Of a stretch of 64,000 nt of DNA, positions 50,757 to 62,185 are shown one piece after another. A model generated the notes under the pieces. That model searched no databases. It was not told the origin of the DNA and worked only from the letters and a program-made list of their open reading frames with translations. This DNA comes from Stenopsyche tienmushanensis (taxonomy: Eukaryota > Arthropoda > Insecta > Trichoptera > Stenopsychidae): the NCBI GenBank assembly GCA_008973525.1, contig WACJ01000387.1:186001-250000 (forward strand), given 5' to 3'. Position numbers and translations under genes: made by a program. Position 1 is the stretch's first letter. Every line of letters starts with the position of its first letter.

Positions 50757-51089
50757 CGTACACCTCACCATCAAGATGAAGGCTACTAAATCGAGACATT
50801 CCCGCCGAAATCTGGACGCTTGGAAACAGTGACATAACTATTAATTGGCGAGCTTAGGCGACGCCTAGGGGCAGTAACTGTCTAATCTATGTATAGATAT
50901 ATAGAGTGCATATATGTTTTTCATATTAACCTTTCCCTACCGGTGATGTATTTACTACACTTCGACTCTGATAATGGGAATATCGATATGAAATATAATA
51001 GATACGGGCTTCAGAATTTGTGAATTCCTCCGTAATATAATTACGAATCACATCAAAGTATAATAGTTTATAAGTATTCATCTGCAGCG
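50757..51089 (-). repeat. 330-bp dispersed repeat, copy 2 (inverted)
   Basis: This is the reverse complement of 42244-42582, from cgtacacctcaccatcaag to cagatgaatacttataa on the opposite strand, with scattered substitutions and small indels. The two copies lie 8.2 kb apart in inverted orientation. The flanking sequences do not match, so this looks like two insertions rather than a segmental duplication. Confidence 0.8.
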
Positions 51090-53113
51090 ACGGAAATAAA
51101 TAATTTGTGGGGAAATCGGGAATTTTGTGAGTTTTAGTCCGTGTCCTCAGCAGAAATGAATTTTATCAGTCACATTGATGGTGCGTGCATTTTCAGCAGC
51201 TTTAAAGTTACTTCGGGCATATTTTCAAAATAATATTTGAATTTTTTAGTGTTTTATTTATCTATTTTTGAATTGTATTTTTATATTTTCTTAAATATAT
51301 AAAATTCTTTCGTCTTCAAGTTACTTTTTATATTAAACAGATGGACTTATTAGTAATTTTTGATCAAATTTATCAATGTAATTTCTTAAACTATTGAAAA
51401 TTCCAGGATTGGATTACTTATGAACCGTCATATACATCATTCGTATCTTATTTTAGTCTATATTTTTAGGAATCCATTCTGAGAATAATGTAAGACCCTT
51501 CATCCCTGGGGACGTCCGAACTTAGAATGATAATGGATGTTCGATCCTCTCCACGTTTTTACAAAAAAATGAGCATTCATTAATAACATTCATATTCTTC
51601 AATAAATTTTTGTTCATATTACTGCTAATTTGCCATGCGTTGTTCTGTTTTCTATCTCAAAATTTACTTTAAATGAAATAAATATTGTACTTTCAGTTAC
51701 TATAACAAGTTCTCACACTTCACTCTATCAAAGGCTTTCATGATGTCCAGAAATGCTCTAAAAACAATATCGTTTCATTTTATCTCGTTTTTTATATTAA
51801 AATGAGTTTTCCTCATTCATTTTCCATCATAATTTTAAAGCTTTCCATGTCGAGTAGACTGTTTTTTTTTAATATGTATAAATTTTCTAATTATTCATTG
51901 ATAGACGAATTTTAGCAATTCCTTATGGCGTTTTTCATAGCGTATACATATTTTTAAAAATATAGTCACCAGCCACATCTCTTATAAATTTGAACTCAAG
52001 ATGATTGAGTTAAAAGTCAGATGGGATTACTTACAATTGGTTTAATTTGATCAATTATTCGGCTAAAATTATGTGTATTTTCTTCCACTCTTATTACTTA
52101 GTTTCTCAATTTTTTCAGATTAATTTTCTTAATCGTCTTTTTTAACATTTTTAAACGGTCATTAACGACTCTAATTGTATTTTTATTAAAAGTAAAAATC
52201 ATCTGTGTATACAAACTGTTGTACAACAACTGTGACATCTCAATTAAGCTTTCTTGTTTCTTCGCGCGCCTTTTTGTCACGAACAAATTATTCGACATAA
52301 AAATAACATAGTGGCAATTTTTCAGTGGTTTAATTGTGCGAGGACCATGTTGAGCATTTAAAAAATTCGCATAACAATGGTCGTGAAATTTTTGCATCGT
52401 AAAACCAAAGTACCATTAAATTCCTGGCTTTTTGGCTAACCGTCGGCGGGAATCGCATTACAGGATCCTGCATTGCGGCGGCCTCAGGAACAATCATAAG
52501 AACATTTTCGCCGAATATTCACCGAACCGCACATCAACTTCCATGCTGATAATTTTGGGAAAATCTTCAATGAAAACTCAAAAATAGACACGGTAATTGC
52601 CATCGGATATGAAACAAGTGTATATTTCCATTCATTCGCGGCGCTCCTTGGCGATTTTCTTAGGATTGGATTAAAATTCTCGGAAAACTTAATATCAAAA
52701 GTGGTCCATAACATTCGTATAAGCCTTCGGTTTGCCGACTTTCGTTAAATTAAATTTAATCCCGAGAGCGGGCCATAGATTATTCCACAATCTCAAACAA
52801 TCATTTATGTAGCTCATTCTTGTGGGTGTAATTTTATTTTGTAATTTCGTTAATGTCAAGAGCACAGCTAATTTGCTTTTTATTCAATTAGAATATGAAC
52901 TTATACCCCGAAGGATAATTTAAAGGCGTTTCAATAAGTATACTACGTAATTAATACATGTATACAGGGAAATGTAACGGGTTATCACCCAAATACCAAA
53001 TTGTCCTAAAATTGATCAATTTAGTACAATTAGTAGCAATACGAGATACATAAAATGGAAAAAAATAATTTAAATACATTCATCATTGACATGTTAACAA
53101 ATGAATATATTTA
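51090..53113. other. spacer with GC-richer island (about 52430-52760)
   Basis: The patch at 52430-52760 is rich in CpG (cgtcggcgggaatcgcatta, attgcggcggcctcagg) and lacks a consistent frame; it is a candidate regulatory island. At 51943-52025 there is a short dispersed repeat also present at 61410-61482. Otherwise nothing is recognised. Confidence 0.4.
51943..52025 (+). repeat. short dispersed repeat F, copy 1
   Basis: The sequence gccacatctcttataaattt plus gaactcaagatgattgagtt and agtcagatgg recurs at 61410-61482 and 61613-61627. It holds a small hairpin (aactcaa / ttgagtt). Identity and class are unknown. Confidence 0.5.
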
Positions 53114-53592
53114 CAGCAGACCCGTGATAATCCGACAAACGTTTTGAAAGGCAGTGTCGGATTGTCCAATTTGTCGGACTATAGAGCCCCCGACTCCTTA
53201 TAGTCCGTAACTTTTTGGAAAGGAGTATATTTAATCCGAAAAAATATGAAAATTATGAGATATACATTGATAATATAAGATTTTATGTAATAAAATTAAC
53301 GTCATAAACATAATGGCCATAGCAGTTCTTGTTTGTTATTTCCTTATAAAATAACTTTGCTTTAATAGCCAATATAGACCCAGAAATAAATGTATGCCGG
53401 TTTCTTTCCTTCTTTGGATCGTCCTGTGCCATACTCACTTGCTAGCTTACAAAAAGATTCATTAGGATTTAGATAGTCCAGAATCATATTTATGCATTTT
53501 TTACATTGACGAAGTTTACCGTACATATGTACTACCCTTGTATTGGAATGTCGGATTACAGGGGTACCCGGTCGGACTACCGTGGATCTGCT
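53114..53592 (-). mobile_element. pogo/Tigger-derived element, copy C, both ends present
   Basis: The left end is cagcagacccgtgataatcc after TA, and the right end is ggtcggactaccgtggatct followed by gctata, its inverted counterpart. The minus strand carries LNPNESFCKLASEYGTGRS and, after a deletion, SILAIKAKLFYKE-like codons, the remains of a Tigger/Jerky helix-turn-helix. The palindrome gtacatatgtac is at 53521-53532. Length is 479 bp. Confidence 0.8.
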
Positions 53593-56500
53593 ATATCATG
53601 TGAGGGTTTCTTATTGCTTTCCAAGCGTGGTTAAGATAGGATATGATTATTTAAATAGGAATTCAAGGCATAGGATCTATTTTCTATTGGCTAAATTTTT
53701 ATTGATACGGTGAAAATTTCAAATTCCATAATCTGGATTTGAACTAATTTTCTCTATGATGCATTTAAAATTGATCATGCTCAAATGTCCAAAATTTATA
53801 TATCGCATTCAAAATACAGTTGTAGATTCATATACAACGATTTTTCAGTAATGGATCCAACTTTGATAGTCAAAGCGAAATCACACTTCGAATTTTTTGG
53901 CGAGGCTACAATATTCAGTATAAAAATCATGAGATAAGTTCATATAAACAACATTATGACAAAACATATGACCAGAATGTTTTCATTTCTTGCCAAATGG
54001 AACTTCAGCAACCGCAATGGAAATTGTTACTGCTGAACTTCCATGTCTTGTATGACAATTTAGGGAAAGAGGCCTTAATTATATGAATGGAAATTACACT
54101 GAAAACCTATTATAGTCTCACAAGGTTGAAATAATATTTGCAGCTTTTGTCGAGATGGACGTTTATAAATGCATTAAGAAATTAAAAAGTCTCCTCAACC
54201 GATTCGCTTGAAGCGTTAAATGCTAAAAATGTGTTTAATTGATTCATGAATATTTTTTCCGAAATGGAATTTAAATCATCTTTCAAAGCTTTCAAAAGTT
54301 GAGTTGATTGAAATTCTCCACGGCTTAAGATTAAAATAAAGATTCACTGTGATTTATCTACGAAGTCAAAGTTTCGCATGAGTGATTTTAATATCCAGTT
54401 TGATTATTTAGGAAAAATTCATGCATTAATTGACTGCTACCTTGCATCTAAAAAATAATAAATGCAGATTTTTAAATTATGCAAACAATGCAAAAACCGG
54501 TTAAATTGAGCTCCGGTTTACACTATTTATATTCAAGGCTTAATGTAAATTAAATCTTTAACATACTATTAGCAACGTCAAATGATTGTCATTATTAGAT
54601 GAATATAGTTTATGAAAATATCGGATAGCAATGATATTAAATGCACTGTTTAAACAATTAAAAAATCGAGATTGACATGATTTTTCGATTGTGAATAAAT
54701 TAGTATTAATCGATCATATTATTTTCTTAAAGGTATTAATAGAAAAATTATTTAATCTTATCACGAAGATTTGGATCTTAATTGTGGCAAAAAGAAATCT
54801 CCAGGCACAAAAGCTGTGTTACCCTATGATCACGCCCGCTTTGCTGCACTTTTGATGGAATTAAATCAGGTGATATATTTTTTTAATTACTTGTACTAAG
54901 ATAGAATTTTTTATGCGATCCTTTACAATATTTAGTCTATCTTCTAGAAATAATCAGGGAGATTGCGTTAATAACCAGATTGGCATTTGAAATATTGCAA
55001 CTGACGCGCGCAAATGAGGATAGCTTCATTTTGTTTCTCAAATTTTTGTGCAAAAGTGATAGCTGTTAAAAAAATGTCGTTAACAATAAAAACAGCAATA
55101 ATGATTCCGGACTATTAAATTCTATCCTCATATTAGACTTTGATTCTGATGAATAAATTTGGGTTCCTGTAAATGCAATACGAATCTTACGGGCTTACAG
55201 CAGCAATAATGAATGAGATTTTCGATCATTATTGTCCAAATATATATAATACATACATTTTAAAGATAAATCAAAGTAAAACAAGCTCCTAAATAGTATA
55301 TATGTTTTGCACTGTATCTTATTTTGAAGATACTCCCACAATACCTATAAATTGATCGCTCAGTTCAATTTTGCCTGAAAAATATTCGAGATTGTTATCC
55401 GCAAGGAACGCTCGTGTTGCAAAATGAAGGCTCGAAAATATAAATATTAAAATTGGTAAAGTTTTTTCAGCATTTTTAGTTGAAACACCACCCCGCAAAG
55501 CATATTTACGGTCGGACCCGCAAATATTTATATTGACCCTGGTGACCGAGTAAACAGGGATGAAATTGAGGGTCTATCTGGAGTGCGGTGAAGACTTATC
55601 GAGTCGAACAAATTGTTGAATAAAAAATATATATATATATAATGTTTGAATGTGAATCTGCAAGTTTGTGAGCATATGCTCGTATTTAATGATCGCTGGA
55701 GGCATTCCTTTTTATTACATCGTGTTTTTTTGCAAATTGATGTGCGGACTTTATAGTTTCATTTCATGGAACATCGCTTTAGGGTCTCTTCGTAATCATT
55801 TCGCATCCGTTACAATGGATGTCATCAGGCTTTTGTAAATTTCATCATTCGTACCTTTTTTTATCAATAGTTGCGACGATATGAATTTACATAAAAGGTC
55901 AACGGTAATCGTTTTGATGAAGCGTCATTTGGAAAGGGGGCGGAAGCGGTGAAGACATTTTCGCTCTTGTAAATCCATTTTCGTCTACGTGACTCCTAGT
56001 CCACTTACAAAGGGGGGGTACATCTTGATGGGAGTAAAAATAACGTAGGTCTATCATTTTCTCATTGTGACAGGTCATGGTATGGTGGTGAGTAGGTTCT
56101 TTTATCCAGTCACGCCATTTGTTCCTGTCCGCATTTCCTGTGGGTTAAGCACGCCAGGGGAATAAAAAACCATGACTAACAAAACTGAGTACAAACAGGT
56201 ACATGTATACAGTCTCAATCAGTCAAAACGAATTGGAAAAAATGTAAAACGCTTTTAAAAAAACATATTTTCAGGTATTCCTTCCTGTGAGTTATTATTC
56301 AAGCCATCTGTCGGGAAAAAAAATAATAAGGGTTCGTGTTCAATTTAGCATGTGCACAAAATACAATGGCTCCCAATTATATTGGTATCGGAAAAATTCA
56401 CATATTCAAATAAATTGATAGAAATATCTGAGCTTTCATTGTCAATATTTTTTTCAGCGCCTATCTATATTTTTCGTTTGAATCCTTCATATAAATTTGA

Positions 56501-56866
56501 ATACATGGGAAGCAAGATTTGGTTACATTTTAAATTTAAACATTGTTTTTGGCATCAAATTAATTTTGTTACATCACTTAAAAGTATCAAAATACACAGA
56601 ATCACAATTTAAGATCCAAGCACCCTTACAGGATCCCTGATTGTTTGAAGCTTTCTAAACACCACTTAAAAGCGCCCTTGTTCATTGAAATAACAATCTT
56701 ACAAACATATCTATATCAGAGAGATAAAATATCAAGTTATTAAATAACAATTACACAATGAATATTGTATAGGGAGATATATTGCATCAAATGAATGCCG
56801 TATGAATAGTGAACAAATCATGTGTCGAAGAAATTATTATAGATATAATCAGTCGACTATATAGAC
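53593..56866. other. gene-poor stretch with a possible exon and a GC-richer island
   Basis: Around 54757-54869 an open plus-strand frame (KKKSPGTKAVLPYDHARF then AALLMELNQ) ends in CAG followed by gtgata, an acceptable donor. It reads like an exon but I cannot place it. At 55480-56100 a GC-richer patch with no sustained frame could be regulatory. An (AT)n run occurs near 55628-55643. Confidence 0.35.
55624..55705 (+). repeat. dispersed repeat family A, copy 4 (diverged)
   Basis: A tatatatatataatgtttgaa start is followed by gctcgtatttaatgatcgctgg, aligning with the first 70-80 bp of the copies at 5794 and 12864. It is the most diverged of the four. Confidence 0.4.
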
Positions 56867-57108
56867 CAGGGGTGGTCAACCCAAATGATCTTGCGGGTCA
56901 CTTTGGAAATGCATCATAGCTCCGCGGGCCGCATATAAAATTATATATCTCCATTTTAGATTTAGATACACTATAGACATTTTTTTTAGTGAAAAAATAT
57001 ATTTTGTAAAAGTGTAATAAATCTTGCGGGCTGGAAAAATATCCAAGGCGTTGAAAAATATTCATGCGGGCCGCATGCGGCCCGCAGGCCGCGGGTTGGC
57101 CACCCCTG
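56867..57108. mobile_element. hAT-type MITE with 8-bp target-site duplication
   Basis: The ends are caggggtggtcaaccc at 56867 and gggttggccacccctg ending at 57108. Both are flanked by the same 8 bases, atatagac (56859-56866 and 57109-57116), the hallmark of hAT insertion. The subterminal regions are GC-rich (gcgggccgcatgcggcccgc) in contrast to the AT-rich centre. At 242 bp it has no coding capacity. The ends and duplication are intact, so the insertion is fairly recent. Confidence 0.95.
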
Positions 57109-57757
57109 ATATAGACAATAGCTGTACACTTATATTTCATGAAATTTGATAGAATTAGCAAATTAATTAGTGTAATATAAACTAATATAAAATACGATTT
57201 AATATTTATTGTATCACGTTCGTCATATTTATTGTTTTTAGAGCGTTCCTACGGAAGCAGAAATGTGAAATTGATTTAAAAATATATGAATGTCAATAAC
57301 ATGTATTCGGCATAGCGATCAGCTTATTTTTATTCCCGCAATAAAAAATATTGATATTTTTATGAATAAAGTAAACTTTTTATATTTGATGCCTCTTTTA
57401 TACGCCGATTACCCGATAGAAGAATAGTTTATTTGTTTGACGAGGGATGAGAGCCAACAACGTCGAGAATTAATGGGGTACTAAAACAAACCCTCAAGAT
57501 TTTATATAAAGTCATAACAAACGACAACAGCGAAATATCTCAATTTTAGACTTGTATATGTGATTTGATCCGAAGTGTTTTTATTTTTGTTTGACACTTA
57601 ATTAACATGTATGTAATTGGAGTTGGAATTGCGAATCGTCGCCAAAATTACTAAACTGTCCAGAGTGTGTAAAATAGAACATATAATCCAGAATGCTAGA
57701 GAAGAACTCTTCTAAAGTTGATAAAATTTGTCAATGTCATGTTTGTTTGTTGGGTGC

Positions 57758-57887
57758 GAGCCACGGAATAGGGCACGTCCCTAAACAAAGAAATACAGTG
57801 GTGTCAGATCTGAATACCGTCTGAGCCACGGAATAGAGCACGTCCTCAGGTAAAGAAATCCATTGGTGTCAGATTTGGAGACCACAA
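57758..57887. repeat. 65-bp tandem duplication
   Basis: gagccacggaatagggcacg at 57758 is repeated as gagccacggaatagagcacg at 57823, and the pairs aaagaaatacagtggtgtca / aaagaaatccattggtgtca follow with the same spacing. There are two copies of 65 bp at roughly 80 percent identity. It lies directly beside the partial MITE at 57933. Confidence 0.8.
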
Positions 57888-57932
57888 TTAAAAGTATTTT
57901 CTTAACTCTGCCCCTGGCAAAGTGGTACCAGC

Positions 57933-58050
57933 TCTTCAAGTTTATTTTGACAACCCTGACTCTTAGCAAATAAGGCCTATGTGTGAAACCTAGCAAAAGA
58001 GCCTCTAACGCTCTAAATTTTGTGGGTTCATGTGTCAAACACCCTTTATA
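57933..58050. mobile_element. partial copy of the foldback MITE (right end)
   Basis: ttgacaaccctgactcttag, ctatgtgtgaaacctagcaa and gttcatgtgtcaaacaccct align with the right arm of 44569-45195 up to its terminus. The left arm is missing, so this is either a solo end or a truncated copy. Confidence 0.75.
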
Positions 58051-61000
58051 TAGAAAATATTCGTATTCTCAAATATTCGAATATTTGACCAATTTCATAT
58101 TCGTTATTCAAATAATTGATTTTGCGAATATTTGCGACCCCTAGTCGTATTGTACGGGGATTGTCTTTACATACAGGAACTTATTTAAGAAAATGGTAGA
58201 CGTAGCAGCTGTTTAGGGCTTTATAATTTTGTATTTTAATATTAATTCACTCCTATTCGAGTGCTATTGTTGAAATGTTTATGTAATAATGTCTGAAATT
58301 TATTTTATTAGCATTCATAGTAGAAAAAGATTTTATGGAAGTAAAAACAAGCAATGTTATATGTCTCATATTTAGGCTAGTTTCTATTAAGCAACAAGTC
58401 ACATTGAAAGCCTAGGTGATGGAATAAGCTCTTTTTTGATTATAAATTTTTGCTAAAGGATTTGAAATATTAATTTATTGCATTGCATTTCTATAGTTCA
58501 AATACAATACGGACATAATTTTTAAAGATCTGAAACATATTAGGGGTCGACTTCTCAAGCTCCACGTTGCCTTCGTCGCAACGGCGTTAGCTGCGTTGTT
58601 TAGCTACGTAAATCGCACCGGAAGGTCACTTGAAGCACGGAGCACTCCGTATAACATTAACCTCAATGAAAATCTAGGTGCCAATAAATGATGTACAGCC
58701 TTTCTTAAAGGGAATGTGATTCTCCATCGTTGGCTCTCTGCGGTGTATAAAAAGAGGGCCAAGAAGACGGAAAGAGGAGACAATTAAGAATATTTTTTTA
58801 CGATATCATTTATTTACCTTTTTGATACTAGGTGATGATTATGAGGCACAAGGCCTCTATATATGGAGATCAGTTCTTGAACTAAAAGGATGCAGATCAA
58901 TTATCCACAAAACTTCCATTCCAAGTACAAAAAAAAAATTCACATCTTATTTTTACACATGGAAAATTTGCTAATGTAATAAAATTATGAGACATGAGAT
59001 GATGACAAATCACATCTTAATTAGAAATTTATAAATAAACCGTAATGAAAAAGGAAATTTGTCGCATAACGTCGACATGGGACAATCTAATACGACGAGT
59101 CTCCGTGCGAATTTTCGTCCTTAGCATTTTTACAAAGGAGAGGTCCTCTAATGAAAATATAAATGGATAAAACGCTTCGACTATGCATGTATACCTTTCG
59201 GCTTTTGTGGATCCTTTTATAAAAACAAAGTTTTCATTTCGCCTTAAAAAATCACTTAAGATTTTATCCCTTATAAAATTTATCCTGAGTGCCACATTTA
59301 CATGGTGGGAAAAAAAAACAGCACAACCTACTGGGACTAACAGACAAAATACGCTTTAAGAATAATGGTCTTTTTTTAATCGCCGGCACTGAGGACGTTC
59401 AAAGAACTTGAACCGCGTATTTTTTCGCTTCTAATAATACAATAATTCGCATTTGGACTTGTCTTCTTCGAATACTTTTGTACTGTGGAAGGGGAGACAT
59501 TCGACTTGCAGGCTTCTGGATTTTCGCACATAAATAATTTATATCGCTCGGTGGACTTTCTTGAATTTAAAATATGCCCAAGCAATCCTCTCTAAATTAT
59601 AAAATGGAAGAAAATCGTATTTTTCTTGTTAAAATCTATTTTTTGATTTGAACTTTGCCTTGTAAAATTGAAGCATTTATAATTCAATTGTTCGGCGAGC
59701 TCGAGACAAATATCTGCTAAAAAATTTTTAACCCTTCTCTTATTCTACATTTAAAATTCACTTATAAATTTTATAGCCAGATGAGAAAACATAAATATTG
59801 CAGTCGTTGTCAAAAAAAAATCTTTATAAAAAAGCTTTGTATGTCATCAAATCATTGCTATTCACAAACAATCCACATTTAAAAATGAAGCTTCTTTATC
59901 TAAGCATTTAAAGATAAACGTGATCATATGGTCACCCTAGATATAAACCCATTTATTAAGCTATCATTGATAGTTATTATATATTTTTATATGTCCAAAT
60001 GATACAATAGTAGATAGCAAGTATTAGCTCTTATTAATCATATTTGAATTTAATGTTAAAACGGATGAATGTTGAATAAGATACAAAAATCCAACAGTAT
60101 AAATGGAATAGCCAGACGTTAATTAGTGAAAACGTGATCATTAATCTTTAAGAACTCATATTCAATGGAGTGAAAAAACGCGAAAGCTAATCCAATAACG
60201 AAACTGTATATTGCTTTTCGTAATGAATTTAAGACAATCGTGCTTCGTAAGGTTGAAGTTTTAACGAGTTGAAATTTAAAAAAATTCAGATCCACCCCCC
60301 AGAAAACGTTAACAAAACATTCTATTTTATAACCGGATTAAAAAGTCTATAAATTTTTAATTAATTTATGGATCATCCCCCCGAAGACAGCTAGACTTTG
60401 TGTATTATATAAGCGCATTAAAACAACATCAGCCTTATTAAAAAATTAATCCCAGTCGCGGTATTTGGAAAATTAGTCTATATGAGAATTGGGTCGTTGA
60501 AATTATTTCATAATTACAAGAGCATTTAGAAAATGACGTGCATGTAATTGAGGGTTAACTATGTGCTATTCCGACATAAGCGCATAAATCATGAAAAAAT
60601 ATTCAGTATGCAGAAATAATGCATAATCCAGGATTAATTTGCAAGTGTTTGTAATCTTTGGCTTGTTGAACGAAAAATAGCTTTGGTCATTCCTAAATAC
60701 TAGCACCCCTAATGATGCGATTGCGTGTTAAATCCTTGAATAAAAATAATAGCACGTGTAATCAATAACAGGATACGAATAAAGTACACGAAAAAGGTCT
60801 TTCCTTTAAGAGCTCCTAAAAAGCTCGAGAATGGATTTTTTTTCTTATAGGATATTGTTATAAACAGCATGATTTCAATCTCTCCTTACATTTTTTTTTA
60901 TATTTAAGTAAAAATAGGATGAGCTTAGAACCTGCACTACGTCCGGCTAGTAAGGAAAATGCCCGGAAAATTATTCTTCGGGGAATTGGCACTTACTCTT

Positions 61001-61667
61001 ATGACAACGCCCATGCACGCTCGTTGCTCTCCATTCAAGACTGTGAAAAGCTCCACTACTTATTTGGTGTTTTAGACATCCAAAATGTATGAGCCTTAAT
61101 ATCGATCCGATGAAATACAACTTCACATTTACTTTACTATACATTATAGAAATTTTTAATGCAAAAATGCTTTAACTTCGGCTGTTTTATCCATCTTCAT
61201 CATTTTTTAAAAGACTCAATCTTTCATCAATCAATTGAACAACGCTAAACAAATAGTATTACTAAATTTGAATTTCGAAAAAACATGAATGATTACGACA
61301 CATGTTTGGCTCAAATAAACGGCTGTCTCATTTAAGCGAAATTTTTGCTACAGTTGGTTTTTTGCAGTTTCTTTTATAGAATCATTGTCGATCATATTAA
61401 CGTAGTATGTGCATGTATCTCCTTTTTTTTTAAATGTAGTTATTAACCACATCTATAGATTTGAACTCGAAATGATTGAGTTACAACTACAGGTATAAAT
61501 TTTTACACAAGCTAAAAATGACAATTAATGGTAAAAAAAAGTTTAAAATCACATTAAAGTGAATGTATCCATTTTTATTTTTATCAAAAATATTATTAAT
61601 ATTAACATCAACATGAAAGTCAGATGGTTAGCATAAACTTTTATATAGAAGAAGAGGTTTGAATCTA
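58051..61667. other. gene-poor stretch with repeat debris and GC-richer patches
   Basis: At 58065-58145 an attcgaatattt palindromic tract ends in gcgacccctag, like the decayed end of a hAT-type element. At 58545-58640 a CpG-rich block (ttgccttcgtcgcaacggcg) with internal gcgttag/gcgttg repeats looks like another DNA-transposon terminus. Patches at 59040-59600 and 60440-61060 have mixed short frames but no motif I know. Repeat F copy 2 lies at 61410-61482. Confidence 0.35.
61410..61627 (+). repeat. short dispersed repeat F, copy 2, split by about 130 bp
   Basis: accacatctatagatttgaa and ctcgaaatgattgagtt (up to 61482) match the copy at 51943-52025. The downstream piece gaaagtcagatgg reappears only at 61615-61627, so 61483-61614 looks inserted here or deleted from the other copy. 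Confidence 0.45.
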
Positions 61668-62185
61668 CAGCAAACCCGCAGTAATCCGACCCCAGTATAA
61701 TCCGGCGCCTCCTGTAGTCCGACATCTCAATACAAATATAGTACATATGTACGGTAAAGCTTCGTCAATGCAAAAAATGCAAAAGTGTGATTCTGGACTA
61801 CCTAAATCCTAAGCTAAGCATCCAGAGGTGGAGGAAATTTTGCGTATGTGGTTTCTTCAGGAAAGAAACAGGCATACTTTTATTTCTAGGTCCATATTTG
61901 CCACGAAAGCAAAGTTGTTTTATAAGAAGACAACATAAAAATAAGACTTTGTAGTTAAGGGATGATCTAAACGCTTCAAATATCGTCATGGAATATGTTT
62001 GATGATAGTAACAGGTTTATATTTTTTATAACTATTATGAAAGCTTGTAGTATCTATGTCCTATATATATATACTCCTTTTCGAAAAGTTTCGGACTACA
62101 AAGGGTCGGGGGCAGTACTCTATAGTCCGACAAATTAGACAATCCGACACTGCCTTTCAAAACATTTGTCGAATTACCGCAGGTC
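61668..62185 (+). mobile_element. pogo/Tigger-derived element, copy D
   Basis: The left end is cagcaaacccgcagtaatcc after TA. The right end is gtcgaattaccgcaggtc, slightly truncated. The plus strand encodes HPEVEEILRMWFLQERNRHT then SRSIFATKAKLFYKKT near 61820-61925, the second CENP-B-type helix-turn-helix of a Tigger/Jerky transposase. The gtacatatgtac palindrome is at 61741-61752. The catalytic domain is absent. Confidence 0.85.
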
